From JAQGMO01 sp050954505 (GTDB taxonomy: Bacteria; Pseudomonadota; Gammaproteobacteria; Burkholderiales; Burkholderiaceae_D): a DNA stretch of 12,609 nt. The notes under the pieces were generated by a model. That model was not told the DNA's origin. It did not search any database and worked only from the letters and a program-made list of their open reading frames with translations. Location: assembly GCA_050954505.1 (NCBI GenBank), contig JBPBPY010000417.1, positions 1-12,609 on the forward strand. The letters run 5' to 3'. A program made the translations under genes and the position numbers. This document shows, piece by piece, positions 5,867 through 12,406 of the stretch; the first letter of the stretch is position 1, and each line of letters begins with the position of its first letter.

Positions 5867-7458
5867 AGCGTGCTTTCTGCAGGCATTGCGCGGCTAATAC
5901 GCACCGGCACCGGAGTCCCAGTGCTAGATTTCGCGGTAGCAGTGACGCCCGGCGGCAGACCGGCAAGTGTGATCGTCATGTTTTGCGACTGGGATCCGGC
6001 TTGAGCGTCATTCATGCTCTCTATGCCCTTATTGACTCGAGGAAGATAATTTACCGACTCGGCCCTCCAAGGTTTGCCTCCCTGCTGTACAGCCCTGGCT
6101 TGGTCAACACCACCGTTATATTCGGTAGTCGCTGCGTCCCTGTTGCCGCCGTAGCGCTTCATCAAATCTTTCCCGTATCGACCAGCAGCATCGATAGAAT
6201 CGAACGGATCCGTAATATCGCCCTTGCCATACTTTGCCCACGTCTTGGGCATAAACTGCATGACGCCTTTTGCACCGGAGGGAGATACTTGGTCGCTGTT
6301 ACTGCGTTCCCCATAATTTTTGATGCCATTCAGCCAATTTGGCCACAGCCCCATTTCCTTTTCCACCTTAGCAGCATAGGCATTTAGTTGCGGTGAGTTA
6401 TACCGTAGAGCTTTCGCACCAAGCGTGGACGCCGATACTGTGGAAGCTGATCTGGCCGCGGGCTGCTTGCTACCGCCATCCATCTGTTCCAGCAACCAGC
6501 CCCAGGCGCTTGCCGCAGCGCGAAGTGGGCCGGGGATGGCCATTGCCCCTAGTTTGCTGGCATTGTTAAGTTGATGAGGTGATGCGTTTCCCAATGCCTG
6601 GCTTCCAGAAGAGAGAAGGCTTGTCAACCGATCAATCAATGGTTGGACAGCAGGGATCATCTTATCGCCCAAGGAATTCTTCACGCCATCTGCCGCGACG
6701 CCGAGCTTATTCAACGCTGCCGTAAAGGCTGTGGCCTTTTCGATCTGCGCGTCTGTCGATGCGCCGCCAACTTTTTTGTAAGCCTGTTCGAGTCTTTCCA
6801 TTTCTGCCACCCCTTTACTGATCGGGGTGTAAATTTCGTCGACGCCTAACCGTTGAGCGATTGAATGCTTGGCCCCAACACTTTTTTGAGCAGCCATCGC
6901 GCGCGCGACATCTTTCAGCACTTTAATAGTGTCGAATCCACCGTCGGCAGTTTCATGAAAACTGATACCCAAGTTCTTCATGATGCCCACCAATTCGGGG
7001 TCACCCCCGTTCTTGGCATTAAACAAATTTTGATTCAAAGCAGAGAGCGCGCTAGTCATACTTTCGGCGGAATATCCGGCCAACTTCGCCACGCCATGCA
7101 TAGATTGAAGGGACTGCGTAGAAATTCCCAGGCTAGAAGAGGTGTTTTTCAACTCAAAACCCAGGCGTCCCCAATTCGTTGCCAGCTGCGCGATGCCGGC
7201 AACTACACCGATCCCCGTAAGCCCCAGCATTGGACCGGAAATCTTCATGATCCCAGCGGCTACGCCTTCAGCCGCATCCTTGACCCGGCCCAAACCCTTG
7301 ACAATCGGATTTTTGCTCAATTCCTTACCAATCGCCACAGTGGACTTGTGGGCATCCGCGAGAGGGCGCGTAATCCGGGACATGGAATCGTTGACTTTTC
7401 GAATGGACGCGGTTGCCCGGTCCTGCGCGGAAATAACGATCTTGAAATCATTTGCCAT
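5863..7458 (-). CDS. Tape measure protein with C-terminal lytic transglycosylase domain
   Basis: A 531-residue protein from the ATG at 7458; a TTG three codons upstream (7467) is open but overlaps the stop of the frameshifted chaperone, and AAGGA lies nine bases before the ATG. Residues 1-60 carry the typical tape-measure start (ISAQDRATASIRKVNDSMSR). Around 70-100 is a hydrophobic stretch likely inserted in membrane. The rest of the first 330 residues is helical with TMP-like LGIS motifs. Residues ~375-475 form an SLT/goose-lysozyme-like fold: YGERSNSDQVSPSGAKGVMQFMP with the presumed catalytic Glu at 384, then DPFDSIDAAGRYGKDLMKRYGG and EYNGG. It should set tail length (roughly 80 nm by the 0.15 nm-per-residue rule) and cut peptidoglycan during entry. 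The residue after the Glu is Arg, where Ser is usual. Confidence 0.92.
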   Translation of the reverse strand: MANDFKIVISAQDRATASIRKVNDSMSRITRPLADAHKSTVAIGKELSKNPIVKGLGRVKDAAEGVAAGIMKISGPMLGLTGIGVVAGIAQLATNWGRLGFELKNTSSSLGISTQSLQSMHGVAKLAGYSAESMTSALSALNQNLFNAKNGGDPELVGIMKNLGISFHETADGGFDTIKVLKDVARAMAAQKSVGAKHSIAQRLGVDEIYTPISKGVAEMERLEQAYKKVGGASTDAQIEKATAFTAALNKLGVAADGVKNSLGDKMIPAVQPLIDRLTSLLSSGSQALGNASPHQLNNASKLGAMAIPGPLRAAASAWGWLLEQMDGGSKQPAARSASTVSASTLGAKALRYNSPQLNAYAAKVEKEMGLWPNWLNGIKNYGERSNSDQVSPSGAKGVMQFMPKTWAKYGKGDITDPFDSIDAAGRYGKDLMKRYGGNRDAATTEYNGGVDQARAVQQGGKPWRAESVNYLPRVNKGIESMNDAQAGSQSQNMTITLAGLPPGVTATAKSSTGTPVPVRISRAMPAESTL

Positions 7459-7463
7459 CGTGT

Positions 7464-7852
7464 TCAATCCTTGCTCATTCGTTTTGCCTGTTCATTCCAC
7501 CAGGCTAGCCCACCATCACCGAACCAGCTGAGGCCCCATGCATCGTGGGGGCCCCAGTGGTAGAAAGCTGTCAGGTCGGCGATGACATCTCGCCAATTGG
7601 TGGGCCATCGGCCGAAAAACCCGCCAGGCATTCGCTAGCCTCCGCTAGGTCACGCTGACAAAGCTGTTCAACGGCCTTCATCGGCATTTTGGCAATTTGA
7701 GCAATCAACGACATGGTCATATCCACTTCGTTGCCCACTTTCGTTGCGACGGACAATTCCTTCGCCACCGGTTCCCGAAGAGTAATTTCAGCGTAGGTCA
7801 TGCCGCCCAGCTCGATCGGCTTACGCAGCGTGATGGTTTTTTCGTTTTCCAT
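7464..7852 (-). CDS. Tail assembly chaperone, -1 frameshifted long form (Mu gp41-41'/P2 E+E'-type)
   Basis: If ribosomes slip back one base at GGGTTTT (7622-7616), 79 codons from the ATG at 7852 are joined to 50 codons in the -1 frame, ending at TGA 7466-7464, for a product of 129 residues. The new tail reads NWRDVIADLTAFYHWGP, then a run of Trp/Gly-rich sequence ending WWNEQAKRMSKD. That Trp/Asp-rich C-terminus is characteristic of the long chaperone form in Mu-like phages. The -1 frame has no start codon of its own with a ribosome-binding site and fills the otherwise unexplained gap between the short form and the tape measure. Both forms are thought to coat the tape measure before tube polymerisation. 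Confidence 0.88.
7571..7852 (-). CDS. Tail assembly chaperone, short form (Mu gp41-like)
   Basis: A 93-residue acidic protein beginning MENEKTITLRKPIELGG and continuing MTYAEITLREPVAKEL. It has the family's opening beta strands followed by a helical region (KVGNEVDMTMSLIAQIAKMP, ~38-57, and QLCQRDLAEASECLAG, ~63-78). It lies between tail tube and tape measure, the fixed position of this chaperone in long-tailed phages. The stop of the tube gene (TAA) is only two bases before its ATG. The slippery sequence lies at codons ~77-79, about 14 codons before the zero-frame stop, so most ribosomes should give this form and a minority the long one. Confidence 0.9.
   Translation of the reverse strand: MENEKTITLRKPIELGGMTYAEITLREPVAKELSVATKVGNEVDMTMSLIAQIAKMPMKAVEQLCQRDLAEASECLAGFSADGPPIGEMSSPT
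7616..7622 (-). promoter_or_regulatory. GGGTTTT -1 ribosomal frameshift site
   Basis: On the minus strand the zero frame reads GCG GGT TTT TCG, giving the heptamer G GGT TTT in the X XXY YYZ arrangement. Slipping one base back lets both tRNAs re-pair and enters the frame that encodes the conserved chaperone tail. The T-run is five bases long (7619-7615). By eye I see no strong stem immediately downstream; a GGCC-GAT-GGCC element (7613-7603) is the only candidate and it is weak. Confidence 0.85.
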
Positions 7853-7854
7853 CT

Positions 7855-8223
7855 TTACGACTCCTCGACCGACAAACCTTCAAACTTTACTTCGAAGGTT
7901 GCTTCGGCGGTTTTTACTTCTTGGTCCTCAACCGTCCACATATTGCGGCCGATGATCGTTTTTCCGTTGGCCAGTTCGGCTACGACGGTGACATTGCTCA
8001 TAGCATTGAAATCCGCCACTGTGAGCCCCCCGGAATCGCGCAAGCTCACACTGATCATTCCGGGACGCGGCTTTTCAGAGTAGCCGTGCACGCCGCTCTG
8101 CCCGGACATGGTCTCCCGGGTTACCTTGCTCACGTTATAGGCAAGGTCACCCGCGACCATGTAATTCTTTCCATCGACTGACAGGTATGCAATCCCCGCC
8201 AGCCGGTTGGTTGTATCAGCCAT
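7855..8223 (-). CDS. M: Tail tube protein, Mu gpM family
   Basis: A 122-residue protein matching Mu gpM in length. It begins MADTTNRLAGIAYLSVDG, which is typical of contractile-tail tube subunits, and continues with SKVTRETMSGQSGVHGYSEKP (~32-52) and ISVSLRDSG (~57-65), then a C-terminal AEATFEVKFEG strand (~107-117). It polymerises into the inner tube around the tape measure. It follows directly after the sheath gene, as in Mu, with a strong AAGGAG eight bases before the ATG, which fits the high copy number needed. No anomaly noted. Confidence 0.93.
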   Translation of the reverse strand: MADTTNRLAGIAYLSVDGKNYMVAGDLAYNVSKVTRETMSGQSGVHGYSEKPRPGMISVSLRDSGGLTVADFNAMSNVTVVAELANGKTIIGRNMWTVEDQEVKTAEATFEVKFEGLSVEES

Positions 8224-8250
8224 CTTGGCTCCTTAATTTGACTGCGATTT

Positions 8251-9732
8251 TTACTGCAGACGGAACTGATTGAGCAGCGCGAAAATGCGTAGCTGGTTGA
8301 TCAGCGTTCCCGGGAACAGCACGTCGACCCGATTTGGGTTTTGTGTGTTTTTCTGCACGATCAGGTTTGCCTTGAAAGCATCGCCGTTCTGAACATAGCC
8401 GTCTCCTTCCAGCTCGCGGTATTTCGCGATCAAGTCAGCCCGGATGATATTCGGCGTGACGATCGCGCTGCCAGCGTTGAATCGCGTGCCGTCGGCGGCG
8501 AGCTTGACCCGCGCGTATTTCGACGTGACCATCGTCTTCAACGCGCGCAGCACGTAAGCCAGCGTGAATAGGGTTTCTACCTCCAGGTAGCTGTTATCGG
8601 CATTACCGAATGCGTTTTTCTGGTAGGTGGTGATCAGGTTTTGGATCGACACTGTGCCATCGTCAGCGACGTTGAAGGTCGAGATGCCGTTGTACAGCAG
8701 CGTGTTCTGATCGGTGAGCTGGTAGCGCGATTGGAGTGGCGGCGCCAGAACGCCCTGCAGGGCCAGGGTCTGGACCGGTAGGGCTGGATCGATGCGCAGG
8801 CTGACTGCCGCGGCTGCAACCAAGGCAGCGGACCACAGCCAGGTCGGCGTGGGCGAATCGTAGACGCCCATGATCGACATGTGCTGGTCGTTGCGCGCGG
8901 AACCGAGCGTGACCTGGGCACCAAACGTACCCTTGTAGACCGCAAAAGCATGGCCATACAGCTGAAGGCTCCATGCCCAGCGACCGCTGACGTCGTTCAG
9001 GAATGCCTTGATTGCATCGAGCGACGTGACATCGGTGTAAGGGCAGACGATGAAATCGAACGCCTGGCTGTTCAGGTTGCTCAGACCAAGCGTCAGCGAC
9101 GGCGCGGTGGCTCCGCCGGACATTTGGACGATTGCGGTGGTCAAGCCGGCGGGTAGTACTTCGCCGCCGCGCGAGCCCTGGAAATTCAGGCGCAGGTCGA
9201 TGTCGTTGCCGGTCGGTCCTTTGTTCACTGCTGTGAAGGTGACCGCACCGGCGGTGGCAGTCGCATTGACTGGACACGTCTGGTCCGCGTTGATGATCGC
9301 AGCCAGCGCGGCGGCCAGCTGCGTGGTGGTTTGCAGCGTCGAGGCTGGTAAAGCATACCGGACGCCGCCCACATACAGGTAGACGGTGCCATTGACCGTT
9401 GCAGGCGTCAGGAAGGTCAGCGTGCCGGTCGCAGCCTGGGCCGCTGGATCGTCGGCCAGAGGCAGGTACCAGAGCTCGCCGAAGGTGTCGCCTTGGCGGT
9501 AGGTTGCGGTCTGCAGCGCCAGGAGCGAGTCTTGGCCGCCGACGGTGGCGGCATCACTGACGCCTTGCGAAATGATGGGTACGTTGGGCACGGCGGTACC
9601 GGCGGAGGTAATCTGGCCGATGATCAACGTACGCTGGTTAATCTGGCCGGTGTTGGCCTGGGAATTATCCACTTCCGCGTAGAACAGCGGCACCCGGATG
9701 TTTGCCGGGATGTTTTTGAATCCGATAGTCAT
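8251..9732 (-). CDS. L: Tail sheath protein, Mu gpL family
   Basis: A 493-residue contractile sheath subunit starting MTIGFKNIPANIRVPLFYAEV, the family's N-terminal signature, followed by TGQINQRTLIIGQ. The central part has domain stretches such as TPTWLWSAALVAAAAVSLRIDPALPVQ and the C-terminal fold includes YLEVETLFTLAYVLRALK and ending LIVQKNTQNPNRVDVLFPGTLINQLRIF. Length agrees with Mu gpL. I chose the ATG at 9732: GGAG lies nine bases upstream and the DUF2635 stop overlaps it as ATGA. A longer reading from 9831 would add 33 Arg-rich residues lying over the DUF2635 gene and has no family support. Sheath and tube together provide contraction. Confidence 0.95.
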   Translation of the reverse strand: MTIGFKNIPANIRVPLFYAEVDNSQANTGQINQRTLIIGQITSAGTAVPNVPIISQGVSDAATVGGQDSLLALQTATYRQGDTFGELWYLPLADDPAAQAATGTLTFLTPATVNGTVYLYVGGVRYALPASTLQTTTQLAAALAAIINADQTCPVNATATAGAVTFTAVNKGPTGNDIDLRLNFQGSRGGEVLPAGLTTAIVQMSGGATAPSLTLGLSNLNSQAFDFIVCPYTDVTSLDAIKAFLNDVSGRWAWSLQLYGHAFAVYKGTFGAQVTLGSARNDQHMSIMGVYDSPTPTWLWSAALVAAAAVSLRIDPALPVQTLALQGVLAPPLQSRYQLTDQNTLLYNGISTFNVADDGTVSIQNLITTYQKNAFGNADNSYLEVETLFTLAYVLRALKTMVTSKYARVKLAADGTRFNAGSAIVTPNIIRADLIAKYRELEGDGYVQNGDAFKANLIVQKNTQNPNRVDVLFPGTLINQLRIFALLNQFRLQ

Positions 9733-9926
9733 TCTGGGATGCTCCGGTTGCTTGCTGGTTCTTCGGTTACCGGCGCAGCGCCAGCTTGCTCGACCCTGAC
9801 GACATCGCCGTCTAACTCGCGACGCAGCCAATAAGCCGTGTCCGGCACTTCGCGCCCACCCTCGGGCAGGAAATCTTGCATATCAGGGTCAGGCATGCGA
9901 ATGCCTGGGCTTGGTTTGACGAACAT
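9729..9926 (-). CDS. Small phage protein, DUF2635 family (Mu gp38-like)
   Basis: A 65-residue protein: MFVKPSPGIRMPDPDMQDFL, then PEGGREVPDTAYWLRRELDGD and VVRV. This is the DUF2635 pattern (VKP.PG...RDP, FLP, GREVP, YW.RRL.DGDVV). These proteins sit immediately before the sheath gene in Mu-like phages; their exact role is not established. TAGGAG, made partly of the upstream gene's TAG stop, is six bases or so before the ATG. The last ~15 residues (EEPASNRSIPE) overlap the sheath start by four bases. No frame damage. Confidence 0.9.
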   Translation of the reverse strand: MFVKPSPGIRMPDPDMQDFLPEGGREVPDTAYWLRRELDGDVVRVEQAGAAPVTEEPASNRSIPE

Positions 9927-9934
9927 GAGCGCTC

Positions 9935-10543
9935 CTATTGAGGCAATTGAATATCAAGGGCGCCCTCATCGCGGCCGTCCGGGCCGGAGGTACGCGGGGC
10001 TGGCAAGCCAGGGAAATGTGGGTTCGGATAGACACCCGTGGAGTCGAATGGTGAACCGGCATCGAAATGCAGACCGAAGCTGAGGAGCGGCTCCTCGATC
10101 ACAGGTTCAAAAATTTCGGGCAATTCAAAATTGAACGCCATGCGCGCGCCGCCAAAGTGATATTTGCCGTCCGAACTGACCTCGGATTTTGTGTCCACCG
10201 AAACTACCTGGCTGACGATCCGGATCAGGTCATAGTCGGTTAGAACTGCCATTTCGACTTTGTAGCAAAGCGCCTCGAGTGCGTCTTGCGCCGATTCGGC
10301 ATCGGTTGCACCCACACGCAAGTCCATCTCCACGGTGACGATGGTGTTGAATTCCGGCTGGCCTTTGTTGAAAGATTCCTTTCGGTCGTCGACTGATCGG
10401 ACCAGGATGGCAGGCAACGCTTCCGAGGGCGTATTCCAATCACCCGGGGACTGAATGCTGCAACCGGCGAACTTGGCACGGGAAAGCGATTTGAGGACCG
10501 CCAGCCGTATCTGGCGCCTCGCGATCATGTGTAGGTCGGCCAT
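9935..10543 (-). CDS. Tail completion/terminator protein, Mu gp37-like
   Basis: A 202-residue protein when started at the ATG at 10543, which forms TGATG with the stop of the preceding gene; an in-frame ATG five codons upstream (10558) would overlap that gene. The first ~125 residues have a beta-alpha organisation: HMIARRQIRLAVLKSLSRAKF, SEALPAILVRSVDD, NTIVTVEMDLRVGA and AQDALEALCYKVEMAVLTD, the pattern of gp37-type tail-terminator proteins (compare lambda gpU, T4 gp15). A Pro/Gly-rich C-terminal tail (~150-202, with NPHFPGLPAPRTSGPDGRDEG) is additional and looks disordered. The location between FII-like and DUF2635 matches Mu gene order. The family call is moderate; the terminator role is an inference. 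Confidence 0.75.
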   Translation of the reverse strand: MADLHMIARRQIRLAVLKSLSRAKFAGCSIQSPGDWNTPSEALPAILVRSVDDRKESFNKGQPEFNTIVTVEMDLRVGATDAESAQDALEALCYKVEMAVLTDYDLIRIVSQVVSVDTKSEVSSDGKYHFGGARMAFNFELPEIFEPVIEEPLLSFGLHFDAGSPFDSTGVYPNPHFPGLPAPRTSGPDGRDEGALDIQLPQ

Positions 10544-10875
10544 CAGTCGCGCACCCAATTCAAGATCAGCACAGCGGCGCCAATACCATTTGGCTGCACT
10601 TCCTTGACGGTGTAGACGCCGCCGCCGTGGAGATTGGTTGGTGTAATGCGGATTTCGTCTCGCTGGCCCGGCGGCAAGGCAAATTCAGCGAGGCGAATAC
10701 CGAATGCTGGCGACTCGGTCGTAATGCCCATGCCACCAGCCAGATCGATGCTCTTGTAGGCCTCATGAAAGGTCCCATGAACATCAAATGGATCAGCGTT
10801 ATAGGGCTGGAACTGCGCCAGCTCACCAAACACTGCCATGACAGGGGCATTACAAACCGCGTCCCAGTCGATCAT
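10543..10875 (-). CDS. Head-tail joining protein, lambda FII-like
   Basis: A 110-residue protein, near the 117 residues of lambda FII. It begins MIDWDAVCNAPVMAVFGELA and has a beta-rich middle (DVHGTFHEAYKSID, ~31-44; FGIRLAEFALPPGQRDEIRI, ~58-77) and ends VYTVKEVQPNGIGAAVLIL NWVRD (~86-110). The ending pattern Y-x-V-x-x-V-x-P-x-x-x-G-x-x-x-L is typical of FII-type connectors. It would bind the portal-side head and provide the tail attachment site. It follows the capsid gene after only two bases (TGA GC ATG), a position equivalent to FII in lambda-type head operons. Sequence similarity is weak, so the call rests on size, fold pattern and place. Confidence 0.72.
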   Translation of the reverse strand: MIDWDAVCNAPVMAVFGELAQFQPYNADPFDVHGTFHEAYKSIDLAGGMGITTESPAFGIRLAEFALPPGQRDEIRITPTNLHGGGVYTVKEVQPNGIGAAVLILNWVRD

Positions 10876-10877
10876 GC

Positions 10878-11921
10878 TCAGGCGCCGGCGCGGCCGGACA
10901 GCAGCACTTCAGGGCGCGTGCAGATGAACAGCGGGTAGGAATATGCTTCCATCTTCCACCACATGCGGCGCTGAGTGTCGAAGATCGGCAGCATGTACAC
11001 CGGCTTGCCAGGGGTATTTACCCAGTCCACCGTTTCACCGGGCGCATTGGCTTCGCGGAAAATGCCGGGCGCGCCGATAGGGAAAAACTTCACCTTGTCA
11101 TCTGCAATTTTGATCGTGGTGTTGTCATCCGAGCCACGATAGTTGATCCAGGTGATACCGGCGAAATCAAATGAGTCGAAGGCCGCTCCCTGCGATCCAT
11201 TGCGCAGCGAACGGGCGTCGGTGAAGTTGACGAAGGTGCGGATAGCATCTGGGTGGTTGCACAGCAAATCGTAGAACGTGTCGCCACACAGCGCTCCGAC
11301 GCGGGTGGTTGGTGTGAATGCACCTTGCGCCTTACGCGCCATCGAGCGGATGAGGGCATTGATGGCTGGACGCAAGGAATTAGCGGTGCCGGCCGACAGG
11401 TTGAACGCGATTTCCGCGGCTTGCGTCACGCCGAACTCGTCGAACCAGTTGTACATCACCGATCCGTCCTTCGGGTCCAGGACCATGCCCTGCACAGCTG
11501 CCAGGCGCAGATATTCCTTGGTGTACTCCACGCTCGAGAGCAACCCGGTTGGGCCCGCTACACGGCGCGCCACTTCGGTCTCCACCTGCATCAAAACACT
11601 TTCCTGACCGAATTCACGGATGCCTTGCAGCTCTGAGGCATAGACCGTGTCATCGTGCATCAGCCGCGGAACCTCGAAATAACGCATCTTGCGTTTTTCG
11701 GTGGTGCGCTGCGTGCCTTCTGCGCCGCGCTCACTGAAGGGGATGAGTGTCAGAACACCATTGCGTTCTTCAACGGCCAGAGCAGTGGTGCGAATCGGTT
11801 CTGGGGTGAACAGGTTCAGTTCACCCAGACCAACAGGTTGGAAGGGATTGCGTTGAACAGCGTTCGTCATTGCAATAGCAGTGAACGGATCGCTGTTGAA
11901 TACGTCGAGAATATCGGCCAT
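10878..11921 (-). CDS. E: Major capsid protein, lambda gpE family
   Basis: A 347-residue protein close to lambda gpE (341). It starts MADILDVFNSDPFTAIAMTNAV and shows the Phage_cap_E pattern: NPFQPVGLGELNLF (~25-38), a loop rich in charged residues ERGAEGTQRTTEKRKMRYFEVPRL (~65-88, E-loop region), and HDDTVYASELQGIREFG. Later come RPAINALIRSMARKAQG (~184-200), CGDTFYDLLCNHP (~211-223) and a P-domain/A-domain end MLPIFDTQRRMWWKMEAYSYPLFICTRPE. It forms the icosahedral shell with D on the surface. AAGGA sits seven bases before the ATG. The D gene precedes it, separated by a terminator-like hairpin. Confidence 0.95.
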   Translation of the reverse strand: MADILDVFNSDPFTAIAMTNAVQRNPFQPVGLGELNLFTPEPIRTTALAVEERNGVLTLIPFSERGAEGTQRTTEKRKMRYFEVPRLMHDDTVYASELQGIREFGQESVLMQVETEVARRVAGPTGLLSSVEYTKEYLRLAAVQGMVLDPKDGSVMYNWFDEFGVTQAAEIAFNLSAGTANSLRPAINALIRSMARKAQGAFTPTTRVGALCGDTFYDLLCNHPDAIRTFVNFTDARSLRNGSQGAAFDSFDFAGITWINYRGSDDNTTIKIADDKVKFFPIGAPGIFREANAPGETVDWVNTPGKPVYMLPIFDTQRRMWWKMEAYSYPLFICTRPEVLLSGRAGA

Positions 11922-11956
11922 GAAAAATCCTTTGAGGGAAATGCTTCGTAGAATTG

Positions 11957-11982
11957 AAAAAGACCGCTATCAGGCGGCCTTT
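11957..11982 (-). terminator. Rho-independent terminator-like hairpin between head decoration and capsid genes
   Basis: On the minus strand GGCCGC (11979-11974), a six-base loop CTGATA and GCGGTC (11967-11962) pair over six positions with one G-U. AAA before and TTT after can extend it, and the sequence ends in a run of T (11961-11957). It lies in the 81-base gap between the D stop and the capsid ATG, oriented with transcription. Together with the hairpin at 4380-4354 it is one of two intrinsic terminator-like elements inside the operon. Confidence 0.72.
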
Positions 11983-12002
11983 AGAATGGGGAAACGTGAA
12001 AA

Positions 12003-12380
12003 TCAGCGCGGGATGATGCCCAGGGCTTTCAACTGCAGTGTTGCTGCGACAATTTGCGGTGCGGTCGCGGCACCCCAGATCAGCTCTGAGGCGTTGACTT
12101 CACAGTCACGCACCACCATCGCGGCGTTTTTGTTCGCCGCGGTCACGTTTTTTGTCGCACCCAGGATTGCCGCGGCGTTCTGCGAGCCATCGCTGGCCCC
12201 CGGCGCCAGCGGCACGTAGACTTTCGTGGTGGTGATCATGCCCAGGACGGTACCGGCCAGGACCTTAGTTGCGCCGCCCAGCACATTGGTGTCAATGTGA
12301 CGATGACCACTGGCCGGGAAAACGATGAACCCAAAATCGTGCCAATTCTCTTGCAGCGGGGTAACGGTAGGATTTCCCAT
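12003..12380 (-). CDS. D: Head decoration protein, lambda gpD family
   Basis: A 125-residue protein, slightly longer than lambda gpD (110). The family pattern is clear: GGATKVLAGTVLGMITTTKVYVPLAPGASDGSQNAAAILG (split here over ~35-74) with the ALAGTVLG and DGSQ..A.IL blocks, then MVVRDCEVNASELIW (~87-101) and a closing LQLKALGIIPR (~115-125). Trimers of gpD clamp the expanded capsid. The ATG has a strong AAAGGAAG six bases upstream. The upstream gene ends 26 bases before, and the next gene is the E-type capsid, as expected. Confidence 0.95.
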   Translation of the reverse strand: MGNPTVTPLQENWHDFGFIVFPASGHRHIDTNVLGGATKVLAGTVLGMITTTKVYVPLAPGASDGSQNAAAILGATKNVTAANKNAAMVVRDCEVNASELIWGAATAPQIVAATLQLKALGIIPR

Positions 12381-12406
12381 GGTTTACTTCCTTTTAAGTT
12401 GAGGGA

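Noticed and set aside
7459..7467. TTG start for the tape measure at 7467
   Set aside because: The ATG three codons later has better spacing from AAGGA and gives the usual MANDFKIVISAQ start.
6865..7563. Long plus-strand open frame (232 codons) opposite the tape measure
   Set aside because: It is antisense to well-supported coding sequence, has no recognisable motif and no convincing ribosome-binding site; a codon-bias shadow.
9733..9831. N-terminal extension of the sheath gene to 9831
   Set aside because: The added 33 residues are Arg-rich, overlay DUF2635 in another frame and have no sheath similarity; the ATG at 9732 has a ribosome-binding site and an ATGA overlap.
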